NCBI GenBank assembly: GCA_019787685.1
Contig: JAHNUO010000010.1
Coordinates: 682,001-746,000, forward strand
Source: Chiua virens
Lineage: Eukaryota; Basidiomycota; Agaricomycetes; Boletales; Boletaceae
Direction: 5' to 3'
DNA: 64,000 bases
This document shows positions 43,620 to 56,046 of this stretch, piece after piece; positions within the stretch are counted from its first letter, which is position 1, and each line of letters opens with the position of its first letter. The position numbers were made by a program, and so were the translations under genes. The notes under the pieces are model-generated. The model did not search any database. It had not been told where the DNA came from and worked only from the letters and a program-made list of their open reading frames with translations.

Positions 43620-44971
43620 TCAATACTAGTTGGACCTGAGATTATGTAAGGTACATAAAAGCGACCACTGAGTCAGTCGTCTCGGAGTCTGAAGTCAAAC
43701 CAAACCATCGGGTTTCAAATGTACGTGCGACTTGAAGCAAACTTGAAGCTTGACATTCGTTTTACCAGGGGTTCTGGTATGGAAATGCATCCCTCTTACA
43801 ACCTTGTTCTGGGTCCGACTCAATTCCAGGTCCAGTCTCCCAGACACCGTGACGATCCGAGTCCTCTGCAGTCAACTGGCAAGTCCTGGCGCACTCGTTG
43901 ACTATGCCTACACGATTCAGCGTACGTCCAGTTCACGGCGACCCCAAGTGACCCGGACATGTCTGCGTATTCCGCTTTAATTCTCACGTTCATCAATTCT
44001 CAAATTAATGTCAAACATTGTTTGAAACAATCCTATCGCCGTAGGCAACATGGGGTGTGACTTCCGGCAACCTTTTTTCCAAGATTGAGAAGCTCACTCT
44101 GGATGCAATCCCATCCGGCTACGTTATTTCATCCTTGTGGCCCTTCATGAGTGCTATCCTACCAATTTTACAACGCGAGTTAGGCCGTGTTTGCACCTTA
44201 TGAGACCCGCACTCCAATACCGAACTGTCTTCAAGCACGGATCCTTTCCTATGATCCAGAGCTTCTGTCGACACCATCTAGAAGAGTATACCATCGCCGC
44301 CTGCCCTTACGGCGTCCGACTTCAACATAACGCGGTTACGGTGTGGGGCAGTAGGTGCGTGTTTCACGAGATGAATATATTTCCATGTCGACTTATCTTC
44401 TTCCCTTCTGTCGATCTTACTACACAGTTTCACGCTTCTCTTTATTTCCGAAGCATTGTATCGAATGAGAAAGCAGCCTTTCGTTGGCACCCAAACTCGT
44501 CTATGCCTTGGAAATCCAGAGGATTCATTGATTTCTGCCAGTTCCCATTCATGCTTTGTGGTAACCATATTCGAGCTTCGAGTGAAAGTACAGTTTGTCC
44601 CCATAGCCCGATACTGGTGTAATATCGGCAGATCCATCACGCCGCCACGCGGATGCGCGGTCTTGCGGATTTGGAGCAGGAACAATCACAGTAACCCCAT
44701 TCTCTCGCATGATTCGTACTGCCGCAGAACGACCTTACAAACTGGCATCGTGCTGTGCTGCGGACATCTACGTCTCCGTTGGCACCCGACTTCAGAAGCC
44801 CAAACAAGCACTCAGTACTCAGGTTTCAGCGTACGTATTCTATTTAAAGGTTAAGGTGTAAAGGTGGTATTCAGTCATCTTCCTTGCGTCTCCTTTATTG
44901 TGACTTCTGCCTTGTTACCGTTCACTCACCCTTCGGTTTGCGCAATTCTACGTGTTTTTTTCACATCTACC
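43620..44971. other. No gene recognised; end of duplicated block and dioxygenase promoter
   Basis: Similarity to copy 1 ends at the CHAT stop codon. Short frames on both strands at 44137-44860 lack motifs. TTCTATTTAAAGG at about 44838 is a TATA-like element ~130 bp before the dioxygenase ATG. Confidence 0.35.
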
Positions 44972-46552
44972 ATGTCCCTGGCCAACACTGTGGCAACTAT
45001 CGACGGCACATTCTCCAGTGTCCCAATCATGTGAGTCCAACAATTTATACAACGTTCGGAAGCATTTTTGACTAGGGTTGCAGAGATCTGGGTAAGTGCG
45101 ATACGCCAGAAGGACGGTTGGCCACAGCATATGAAATCCGAGATGCATGCATGAGGGTTGGTTTCTTTTACAGTGCGCATCACCGTCACCAAATACATCG
45201 TCAGATGAGCCCGCTCATCTGCATCGTCCATTCACAGTACGAAACCATGATATTCCACAAATCTATTTGGATAGTGTTTTTTCTGCGATGGAGCGATTTT
45301 TCAGCCTTCCAATGGCGATGAAAATGAAGGCAAGCGTTCGAGTGTACCGTGTATCTGATCTCGGGTTCTAAATTCATGACACGAAGCTGCACTCCAAGGC
45401 TGCTACTGACTATAAAGGATACAACGCGCCCCTCGACAAAAACATCGATTCAGCTCACAATCATCAAGGAGACTTCAATGAAGGCTTTGACATAGGACGG
45501 GAGGAAATCGAGGCAAGAGGAAACGACGAGGGGAGGGCGAGTAATGGTGCGACGGCAGGCGGAAATGTATGGCCTCTGGACGATTGCCCAGGTTTCAGAG
45601 AAGCTTGCCTTGAATACTAGTAACTGATCCCAAGCACGACTCCGCTCGGATTTCTGATGGTCTTCCTTTCTAGTCATGCAGCGATGGAAGTTGGCAAACT
45701 TTTATACACACTCTTTGCTCTAGCTCTCGAACTTCCCGAGACATATTTTGATGACAAGGTAGGCGACTCCCTTACCACTATGATATTTGCACGGTAGCTC
45801 ATTAGCAACTTCCAGACCCGAAATTCCGCTGCGAGAATGAAAGTAATACATTACCCGTCACGAGATGAACACCCGGAGATATACAACGATACTCCGGGTG
45901 TTGGAGCCCATACCGAGTACTCTTTCTTTCTCCTACCGTCTCTACTACGCTTACACAATGCTCCGCAGTTTCAAGGTCAGAGCATAATTGGACAGAACTC
46001 TCAGACCCTGTTACAAGGCATTGACTCGAATTCTGCCTTATCTAACAGTGCTTTACCATCCTGTGGCAGCAGTCCGACGTCGAGGGACTTCAACTCAAGG
46101 ATTCGAAGGAACAATGGATTGATGCACCCGCCATCAGGGACACATTGATTGTCAAGTAGGCCATGCTGTTTGAATCCGTGTTCACTGTATCATGACGTCC
46201 ACGTTAGCATCGGTGACCAACTCGCATTGTGGACAAGTGAGCGTCAGCCCTTGTTTTCGCAATACGAAGAACATTGAAGCTTATTTGCAATAGATGACAT
46301 CTTCAAGTCCACTGTCCATCGGGTCGTGAATAAGACAGGCAAGGAACGGTATTCAATCCCTCTGTTTTTTGGTACAGACTATGACGTGAATATCGAGGTA
46401 CGTGCCTTGCTCAAAGGAACGAGACAACGCTCAATGATTCGTTCCAGCCCATACCAAGCTGTGTGTCTGCGGATAGACCGGCGAAGTTTACCTCTATCAA
46501 TTCCGGGGAGTACTTCAAGAGACGGCTCGCCGAAGCGTTTCGTGCAGCCTAG
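44972..46552 (+). CDS. 2-oxoglutarate/Fe(II) dioxygenase, IPNS-like (copy 1)
   Basis: Oxidises small molecules using 2OG, O2 and Fe(II); fungal members often belong to secondary metabolism. Exons encode MSLANTVATIDGTFSSVPII, DLGKCDTPEGRLATAYEIRD, ACMRVGFFY (DIOX_N), IRNHDIPQIYLDSVF, KLHSKAATDYKGYNAPLD, GDFNEGFDIGREE, GGNVWPLDDCPGFREACLEY, AAMEVGKLLYTLFALALELP, RMKVIHYPSRDEHPE, GVGAHTEY, then CFTILWQQSDVEGLQL, IGDQLALWTN, DIFKSTVHRVVN and the RYSIP 2OG-binding motif; stop at 46550-46552. The metal ligands are His-Thr-Glu and the distal His of VHRV; the family norm is HxD. The intron after KMK has a GC donor (GCAAGC), and the intron after HTEY has no obvious GT donor in frame, so this copy may be impaired. 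Confidence 0.7.
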
Positions 46553-48175
46553 ATGTCCGATTACATCGTGTATTACTAGTACGATCGAAGTTGCTTATCA
46601 AGATAGTATGGAGATGACGCCGGTATCATGATCCGAGTCGGCCCAGTGGTTAGACTTCGTTTGAAGATACAATGCAAGCTATCCAAAGCGCGCCCACCTG
46701 ATGATTCAGGAACCTAACGTGAGGACCTTCTGGACGTCACTATAAGATGCCTGGCCCGTTATTGGAGATCGGGGCTATGTAATACTTGCTTACGTAACCG
46801 GTGCCGCTCTGTCGCGGGCCTCGATCTCATCGACCTCAATTCATTCGTCACCATAGAAACGTCCCAGAGTGTGACTATCTCCAGCTCAAAGAAATGCAAG
46901 GTTTCGGATAACTTCAACCTGGGCCATTTGTGGGTCATGATACAGTTTTCTCACTCTGTGACAGCCGCCCTCACCTTGCCTACTATTTCTCAGACTCTCG
47001 CAAGCCAACGACTCTCTGAGTTGTTTTTCCATTATCCTGTGTAAATAAACTGAGTTGGTCTTTGACCTTCAAAACGGTTCGTACTGCGATTTGAGCTATC
47101 ACCAAGCACACGACCACCGTGTCTCTCAGGCTCCTAGCATGCAATGCTCCGTCAACGTCATTGGGCAAAGGAAGACTTCCTGTTCTGATCGCGCCAGACC
47201 TTCATCAGCGTTGCAAATCCATTCCCAAGCCACTGTAACGGGTTCGGCTCTTGGTGTCTGCAACCTCTTGATTCAGATAGCACTGGCAAGCTCGGCGAAC
47301 GCTTGAATTTGCATATCTACTGTGAGGCGTATCGTGTTTTCTGCCAATGAGCCATCGTGTTTCGTCGATATCGATATCCGGTCCGTTTTGTGAACGATTC
47401 GACGGGGGTTATAGCCTTATACTGGTAGGTCGCACGATTTGGACACACGTACCACCCCGTTACTATAGGTTTCTAAACGCGCCGAGTCACTTGACACTGA
47501 CCTGCAGAAGGAAGGCCCATACATGTTTCACTCAGGCGTTTCCGACAAGCGCCGGTTTGCACCTGCGGGTTCCGATGTGTCCGTTCCGAGTCTTGTCGTC
47601 CGCTGTCACTGCGGGATTTGCAGATATTTAGTGGCGCAGCATAATTACATACAGAATTTTATATTGCAACCGCGCATCACTACGGAAGACCTGGTGACCT
47701 CACTAGCTCCACTACCCATATTCAAGTTACTTTTTTTCAGTCTGCTGATGACACTAACGGGTCCCAGAAGTTTTGGTCCCACATAGTACTGGTATGCGTA
47801 AGTGCAAAGGGACGTAAATGATCTGCGCTCACTAATATTCTAGGTTAGCATTCTTAATTTATACAGGACAACACGGATGACAGCTGGACTGTAACATGAT
47901 GTTGACAGTTCGCCACAGGAAATGGGCCTCAAGCAGGAACGTGTTCCAGTTGAGACCAGACCGCCTCTTACAGGCGTTCCATGAGAGCATGTGTCTCAGT
48001 CCACGTATCTGGCGTGAGATGTACGCTGGTGGGAGCCCTCATTCGTGACCAATACGTGACATTTATTTAGGGAGTTTGATTTATATCGCGCGTGTTCTGA
48101 CCTGGAGCTGCTACTGTCGACACCCCTCGGACCTACGCTCCAATCGATACTTGATTGGTTCGTATCTGAATCGCC
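46553..48175. other. Spacer between dioxygenase copies, no gene recognised
   Basis: Scattered short ORFs without motifs. The copy-2 promoter must lie near its 3' end (TTTATATCGCG at ~48080). Confidence 0.35.
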
Positions 48176-49791
48176 ATGTCTTTGGCAGAAACTGCGGGAA
48201 AAATTGATGGTGCATTCTCCAGCATCCCAATCATGTGAGGCCGACAACACTCACTAATCATTGAACGCACCTTCTAATTGGCTTGACAGAGACCTCAGCA
48301 AATGTGATACTCCAGAAGGACGATTGGCAACAGCATATGAGATCCGAGATGCATGCATGAGGGTCGGATTCTTTTACAGTATGTTCTTATCTGTATCAAA
48401 ACCTTTTCGGACGGCGCCGCTCATGCCAATGTACGTCGCCGATTTTCGCAGTACGAAACCATGGAATTCCTCAGATCTATTTGAATAATGTATTGGATGC
48501 GATGCAGAAGTTCTTCAACCTTCCAATAGCTACGAAAATGAAGGTAGGGGATGTAACATGTGCAGCTCGCCTCGAGTTCTCAATTGATTTGCACGAAGTT
48601 GCATCACAAAATTGTCGCCAACTTCAAGGGATACACACCGCCTCTCGATGGTAACATTGACTTTGACCATGAGAAGGGGGACTTTCACGAAGGCTTTGAT
48701 TTTGGCTTTGAAGAAATCGAGGGGAAAACGAATAACGAAGCGAGGTCATATGACAGTGCGATGGCGGGCGGAAATGTATGGCCCCAGGATGACTGCCCGG
48801 AATTCAGAGAAGCTTGCCTCGGGTACTAGTGGGTTCATCCAATCAAGCGCATATTTGTTTGTTTCTCAAGCTTGTTTCCTAGCCATGCGGCGATGAATGT
48901 CGGCAAAATTTTATACCCACTTTTTGCTCTGGCGCTCGAACTGCCTGAGGCATATTTCGATGACAAGGTAGGTTCAATCTCTTGTAACCACCGATTGCGA
49001 ACCAGCCCATTGATGGCCTTCAGACGAAGAATTCCGCCGCAGTCATGAGGGTGTTGCATTATCCGTCACGAAATGAACATCCAGAGCTTTCAGAGGATAC
49101 TCCCGGTATTGGGGCCCACTCCGAGTACTTAGTATATTCTTTTCTGGCCTCTTTCCTACGCTTACTCTCTTTATTCACCGTAGCTTCAAGGTCAGAACAG
49201 AACTCTGGATACCCGTTACGACTTCAACTTACAAGGGACTGACTCCAAACATCTGCCTTCATTTTAGTGCTTCACCGTTCTGTGGCAGCTACCAGACGTC
49301 CAAGGACTTCAAATCATGAACTCGGACAAAGAGTGGATCAATGCACCCCCCATGGAGGATACGCTCGTTGTCAAGTACGCCATATTTATTGGGTCATGTT
49401 GTTCTGTGTCCATGCCATCCACTTTAGCATCGGCGATCAACTTGCTTTGTGGACAAGTGAGAGCAGATTGTCCCCTCCGCGATGCAAAGGATATCGATAT
49501 CGAACCCTTTTCTGACAGATGATATCTTCAAGTCCACCGTCCATCGAGCCATAATCAATGAGAGTGGGAAGGAACGGTATTCTATCCCCATTTTTTTCGG
49601 TACAGATTACCACGTCAATATCGAGGTCCGTGTGTTCTTGAAACGGTGAAGCGTAGCGCAAATTAATCCGTACGCCTTTTAAATAGCCCATACCAAGCTG
49701 CGTATCCGCTGACAGGCCGGCGAAATTTACCTCTATCAATGCCGGAGAGTATGTAAAGAAACGACTTACAGAGTCCTATTATACTACTTAG
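48176..49791 (+). CDS. 2-oxoglutarate/Fe(II) dioxygenase, IPNS-like (copy 2)
   Basis: Same exon plan as copy 1: MSLAETAGKIDGAFSSIPII, DLSKCDTPEGRLATAYEIRD, GFFY, YLNNVLDAMQKFFN, KLHHKIVANFKGYTPPLD, GDFHEGFDFGFEEIE, GGNVWPQDDCPEFREACLGY, AAMNVGKILYPLFALALELP, VMRVLHYPSRNEHPE, GIGAHSEYL, then CFTVLWQLPDVQGLQIM, IGDQLALWTS-like, DIFKSTVHRAIINESGKERY, and a C-terminal exon ending RLTESYYTT before TAG at 49789-49791. The intron after HSEYL uses GTATAT...TTTTAG and joins in phase, giving AHSEYLCFTVLW; the intron after KMK has a normal GT donor. It again has Glu in place of the usual Asp metal ligand. It appears the better preserved of the pair. Confidence 0.75.
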
Positions 49792-51600
49792 GATCTCGAT
49801 TATCTCGGTACGTTGTTGTTAGCGGGACGGTGAGACACGGCGGTGCTGGCAGGCCAGAAACGATAATGATTGGATGCTTTGATTTGACACCCAATTCAAC
49901 TGAGTTTGCATGACAAGCGCGATACCCCGAATGCTTCTCTTTCGAGAGGACACCTGAACCAGGGCCCATCGCACGATTCGTACCCCCATAGTGCTGAGCG
50001 AGATCCATGTCCAAGGCAAACTGGAGGTGGATCTGACAAGAAGACGGCATAAACTCGAGCTTCGTTCCTTATCGTGGGTTCGATCCAACAGCTGGGCCAG
50101 CTACTCGAGCACCTGACCATCGGGAATATGAGTTACTGACCGAAAATAAGAGATTCCATGTCGCGTAGAGCAGCTGGAGACTTGAAGACCCCCATTCCAA
50201 AATGCCGCAGCTTCGAGAGGCAGACCGTCACAGCAGGTATTTGAGAAGGCGATGAAGGTCGAGTCCTTGTAACGCCGACTCATTCCTGTCATTGAAAGAA
50301 TGGAATTCTATGTAAAGACAATCGAGACATTGGAACAATTTGGATTCTCGGAAGATCTGCCGTATCACTTCAGCCTAGAATCTTCCTCGACCAACTTAAC
50401 AACGAACCTCACTATGTGAATGTTCAATCTATCGGAACCCAATAGGCGACTCAGAAACCGGTATGTGTAATGCCCACGTTGGAGCTAAACTCAAATTTCG
50501 CTCGCCTTCGCGCATGAGAATTCCGAATCAAACTAGTACAACCGACGGACCACCGTCTTTAGAGGCCACAACAATCCATTTCTCCAATATCACATGCCCG
50601 GGGCGCGCGAGTTCTTCTCGTGACCAAAACGAACCATTTGGAAGTCGAAAATCGGGTTTGGAGATGATCCGCTGTGGTCGGGACCTATGTATACACAAAG
50701 AAACTCCGACACAGCTTGGAAGGTTACTTGCAGGCATTCATCTTCGGGCTCGAGGGAAGCAGACTCGAAGATCAAATCAGTCACTTCCACAGGCCCATGT
50801 CCAAGCTTTCTTTCCCATCTAATACGCCCCGACGTCCCCTGCGCAAAACTTGTCGATAAAAAACCTCAGACCATGACCGTGACCAAGCGGCTCATTTAGT
50901 GCTAAGTAACAGGCGTTTCGAACTCACTTTCGGCTTAGGAGTCGACCACATTAATCACGACCATTCAAATTCAGTCGATACTCAATTATGAGATGCGACT
51001 TCGAGTATACTTTCGAACTGGATTGCTCGAGTCGCATTTGCCGTCAACTGACTATGCTGCCAAGGCTCTTTCGATGTCATCAACCACCATAACTGTTTAC
51101 AACTTCGCAAAACTTCGTGTGAGCGTACACCACATGTCCAAGGCTTCCTATGCAACTGACCCTTCATTTGTTTGTCAATCGTAGGCCCATCCCGATTTTC
51201 CGGTCCAGGAATGTGCGACGCCTTCAATGTAATGTAACTTAGTACACATTCGAGCGACGCAAGTACTTACCGCCATGATACAAGGGGCCCGAGATGGTAA
51301 CTAGCCGTAAGATCAACCTCGATTTACTCACTAATCCCACGACCGCCTTCAGGAACGGCATGAAGGGACTTGGAAGGCAGTCATGCAACATTTCGTCATG
51401 ATGCTGTACAAGTCGTTGGTCGGACATCGTGCAAACGCCTGCGAATACTCACGTTGACCCAACTTCCAATGCTTCCGCTTGACGCAGGTTTCTCTCGTTC
51501 AGCTTATCTCGGTTTACCTTCGGATATGTATAGAATTGACAGCACATAGTATTCCCATGCCTTTCAGCTGAGGCTGTGAAACCCATTCAAATCATCTGTT
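49792..51600. other. Possible decayed minus-strand coding, unrecognised
   Basis: Several minus-strand frames look protein-like (50790-50590 containing FESASLEPEDECLQVTFQ; 50292-50101; 50050-49784; 51427-51239) and could be exons of one or two genes. No family was recognised and I could not connect them with confident splice sites. Confidence 0.25.
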
Positions 51601-52543
51601 CTAGCGCTCTCGTAACCCTGCGTTTTTCGACCTTCTGTTCGGTCGCACCCTTCTCGCTCCCGAGTCACCATCTCTAGAACCTTTTTCTTCTCCAGTGTTC
51701 CCCCCTTCCATCTCCCCCCCTTCTCTCTCGATCAATCGCATCCTTCCGCGTCTACCCGCTTCTTCGTACTCATAATCATCTTCACACTGTCGAACTTTCA
51801 CCTCATCCGATACACCGTGCCCATACAACCATTCCTTGTCCTGGAGCTCTGCTGACTTTGTCCCTGGCGTTTTCACTCTGTTCCCCGTGAGTCGTACATC
51901 CTGCTCCTCCATCAGAGCTTCATCCGATCAGTTTTCTCCCTCGATTACCCCCCAGTCGACCGCTTAATCGCCTCGACCGCACTCCCGCTTCTTCTGCCAT
52001 CTTTGCCCCTGCCGTTCTCCATTCTTCCGCCGTGATCCATACATTCCATTCCACTATCAACCCTTATCTGACTACCTCCCCCTCAGTCGACCACTTAACC
52101 AGCTCCAGCACCCTCTCCCACTTGAGTTTGCCTGTTCCTTTTTAACGGTTGCCGTGTCTTCGGTTTCATCTGTCTGATATCACTCTTTCTCGTCCGTCTT
52201 CGCTTCCTTGGACTTTCCTCATCGCCTCTTGGCTCTATATCTTGCCTCTTTTCCCCAATTCGGTTCATCTCTTCTCGTCGTCTTGAGCAGACCCATCGAA
52301 GTCATCGCTTTTGCTACCTTGGTCGTTTCAAGCCCACTTAACTCACCATTCGTCGTCTCTTTCCTCCAGTCACTTTCAGCAAGTCTGGCTTATTGTCAGT
52401 CAAACTTTGATTCCCTATCATCCTGAGCTCTCAACTGTTGCTGTCTTCTAAGCTTGTTCCCGAGTCCCCTTTCTCTTGTCTGATCTCGACCCATCCTCTT
52501 CCTTATAAATACTATCTTTCATTTCCTCGTACCACCATCCTCG
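51601..52543 (+). promoter_or_regulatory. Pyrimidine-rich leader and TATA box of CHAT 3
   Basis: C+T-rich sequence like the other two CHAT leaders, though not obviously homologous base for base. TTATAAATAC (52503-52512) lies ~35 bp before the ATG at 52544. Confidence 0.5.
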
Positions 52544-55500
52544 ATGCATACAAGGGACTCTGCACCTACTTTGCAAATCACAGGTATGTTATGTTCACAA
52601 TCAGGGTGTGAGCATACACTTAGCACTTTCATTTAGTGAAGAAACTCACCCTCTCATCTCAAATCCATGAGACAGACATCCGTGCTATAATCGGGGATCA
52701 ATGATGTTACCAAGATGACTTGCTCTGGGTGTCTTTCAGAACATGGCCTTGTAGTAACCTGGGATCACCCTTCTTCTTGTAAGTTTTCAAGTGTTTCACA
52801 ATCATGACTATGATCGTTAATCTTCATTGTCTTAGCAGCACTGCATCTCCCTCTGATACTATTGTGATTGTTGTATGTGCCCTTCCAGAGGAGCTCATCA
52901 TGGGATGGGACAAAAAATCACTAGGGAAGCAAATGAGGGCAACTGTAGCCAATGTATTGGAATCTGGGAATATATGGGAATGTAAGTTTCTCTTGTATCT
53001 CTGCAACTCAGGTGTTAAGGGGACCCTAGGTACCATGACTGGACTACAAGATAGCTCCTCAACTTTGTTTATGACCTGCAAGCCATCCAATCAACTAGTA
53101 GGTTATGTGCTACGATTCACTATTTATCACTGAGCAAATAGTTCAGATTGTGCCAACCAGTCATGACTGTTTGTCAGCTCTGAAGAAATATGACTCCAGG
53201 CTCTATGAATTCAACCAGGAATTCAGCAACACTGGCTGCTTTGTTTGCCCAAGTTGAATTAGAACTGGCAATTCTGGATCTCTGTCCTGAAGGTCATGCA
53301 CACCATACTCTCATTCTGAATGATCTTGCAATCTCCTTCTCAATGTGCTATGATAGAGGTGGAAACATCTCAGACCTCAATAGAGCTATTGCAATTGGAC
53401 AAAAAAGATTAGATCTGTGTCCATCTGGGCACCTAGAGCATGCTGAAGCTCTTGGTACATTTGCAATACTCTTGTGGAGATTCTATCAGGTCCAGGGAAC
53501 TGTGCCAGATTTAAAGAGGATCATAGAAATGCAACAGAAGAGGCTTGATCTATGCCCATCTGGTGATCCCCACCATGCTACAGCACTTGGAAACCTTGCA
53601 TTATCCTTATGGGAGCATTACTCTGTTAAAGGTGACATAAAGGACTTGGACAGGGCTATTGAAATGGAAGAAAGGAGGCTTGACCTTTGTCCAAGAGGTC
53701 CATCCACACCATGATGAAGCTCTTGGAATCTTGGAGTATCATTTCAAACAAGGTATCAAAAGCTGGGCAGCTTGGCTGATCTGGATAGGGCTATTGGTCT
53801 CAAAGAGAGACATCTTGACCTATATCCACCAGGACATCCCAACCATGGACTTGCTCTTCAAAACCTTGCATGTTCACTTGGTGATCGATACCAACTACTA
53901 GAGTTTCAGTCTGATGGTCTCAAAGCAATGGATCTGTCCAACCAGGCACTAGCAATCTATCCAGTCCAGCAAAAATACTTTGCCAAAATTGTGGACAGTC
54001 TAACACATACACTCTTCCTTCTATCTGATTCCTCACAAAGCCACCCTTCCAACCAGCCACATCAAGACCCCTTTGAAATCTATAGGCTGTTGAAGGGTTG
54101 TGGTCCAGCAGTCTCACTGTACTTGTGGAAGGCAGTCCAAGCTTGGATTAAGAATGCTGAAAAGTACAATCCATTCATCAGTCTTGGAAGCCTATCAAAC
54201 AGGCCTCAATACCCTGGTTCATTTTACCTCTATACAGTCTTCACTTGACTCTCAGCATGAGGTTATGCAGGCAAGGGTAGCTAACCTAGCTAACAATGCA
54301 TTCTCATGTGCCGTGAGGACATGCTGATCTCAAGATGGCTGTGGAACTCCTGGAGCAAGGTCGAGGAATCCTGTGGAGTCAACTTGCTCGCTTCGATATC
54401 CCCATCGCCACGTTGGAGAGTCAGGGTCCACAAAGGACGCCAACTCGCAGAGAACTTTATTCAATTGAGTACAAGCCTCAGAAATCATGCGCAAGGGACT
54501 GGGGAGTCTGGGGAGAAAGGAATGGAGCCTTACTGGCGGGTTCATGCTGAATGGACGTCTGTGGTAGACGATATTCGACGAGAAGACGGGTTCTCACGAT
54601 TCCTCCTGTCTCCTTGTTTCGACGACCTCCAACGAGCCGCCGAATCTGGACCCGTGATCATAGCCAACAGAAGCGAATACACTTCAGATGCCATCATCGT
54701 CGTTCACAATCGACCACCTATCCACGTGCCCTTGGGCGACTCGCCCGAGGACATCGACCAATTGTGCTCCCAGTTCTTGGAGCTTGTCAGAATCCACATG
54801 CATACGGGCAACACAGAGAGCTTTGGGTCAAGCGCAGGCTGCGAGACTTGTGGTCAGCCATAGTAGAACCGATCGTCGCCGCCCTCCAGAATGAAGTTCA
54901 ACTGCCCAAGTGCTCGCGAATATGGTGGTGTCCAACATCGAAACTCACCGTTCTCCCATTCCATGCCTCGGGTCCACATCGACAAGGACAAGAGAACCTC
55001 ATGGACCTCTACGTGTCCTCTTACGCTCCTTCTCTGTCCGCTCTTATTCGCACGCACGAGAGGGCGCGCTCGCAACGATTGGGTCGTTCCCTTTTAAATG
55101 TGGTTTCGTTCGCAGCCGTCGGTCAGGGGCAGCCATGCGCAACCCTCGGACTATGCAACCTGCCAGAGGTGGAACACGAGATGATGCGAATTCGAGATGA
55201 AACAGACAAGCCTCCCAGCATCGCGTTCGAAACCGTCACCGGCGGCGCGGCAACCGTCGAGGGTGCCGTACAGGCATTCCATGAACACCATTGGGTCCAC
55301 CTTGCGTGCCACGGTGCGCAGCACCCAGAAAAGCCTTTCGAGTCGTGGTTTGCGATGGGAGATGGTCAGCTCACGCTGATGCGTATCATCCGGGAACGCT
55401 ATGCTCGCTCCGAGTTTGCGTTTCTTTCCGCGTGTCATACAGCGCAGGGTGATAGATCGACTCCGGATGAGGTACTTCATCTCGCAGCTGGGATGCAGTT

Positions 55501-55705
55501 TGCAGGGTTCAACGGGGTGATTGGGACGCTGTGGAGGGTAGACGATGCGGTTGCGCACCAGGTGGTCACGCGATTTTACCGCAAGATGTTTTCGCAGCCC
55601 GTCATCGATTTTGAGTATGCAGCGACAGCGTTGAACTGTGCGGTGCTAGAGTCAACGGAAGTATCATTGGAGAAGCGGATCGTGTTTGTGCATATCGGGA
55701 TTTGA
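52544..55705 (+). pseudogene. C2-like / TPR / CHAT-domain gene, copy 3, multiple frameshifts
   Basis: The order of parts is as in copies 1 and 2: a short first exon ending LQIT, spliced to VKKLTLSSQIHETDIRAIIG, then C2-like SDTIVIVVCALPEEL, TPR-like DLNRAIAIGQKRLDLCPSGH, and a CHAT domain with WVHLACHGAQH and FAFLSACHTAQGD intact to the stop at 55703-55705. Compared with the other copies, single-base shifts occur near 52695 (extra G), 53700, 53730, 54171, 54312-54328, 54425 and 54785. The fragments on either side of each are conserved, so the breaks are recent or artefactual. The C-terminal ~380 codons are open from 54551. It is more diverged than copies 1 and 2 are from each other, so it predates the segmental duplication. 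Confidence 0.75.
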
Positions 55706-56046
55706 CCTCGACGCAAATTTCTTTTTTTTTTGGTCTGATATCTTGTATATACGTATACTGCTATCCGGATGCACTTTGTCTCTAATTTATATCCCAACTG
55801 TTTCGGTGCTAGAATATGGAATGCCATTTGTCCGAAGGCGGCACAACTTGAGCTAGCGAAAGAAGTCTGACGTTGCGGACTGTAACTGTTCAAACATTTG
55901 TCATTATACTAACAAATGTTACACAGCAATACATGCGCTACAAGTACAAGTACTCTGTGTCGAACAGCGCTGGAACGCATGTTTCTTCCTATCCCAAGTC
56001 AAAAATATAAACAATAGTACACGTCTATGCAGATTCCCTCAGCACC
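55706..56046. other. Convergent 3' spacer
   Basis: Between the stops of CHAT 3 (+) and the sedolisin gene (-). A TTTCTTTTTTTTTTGG tract follows the CHAT stop. No gene. Confidence 0.4.

Noticed and set aside
44278..44685. 135-codon minus-strand ORF
   Set aside because: No motif, no splice support, no second copy.
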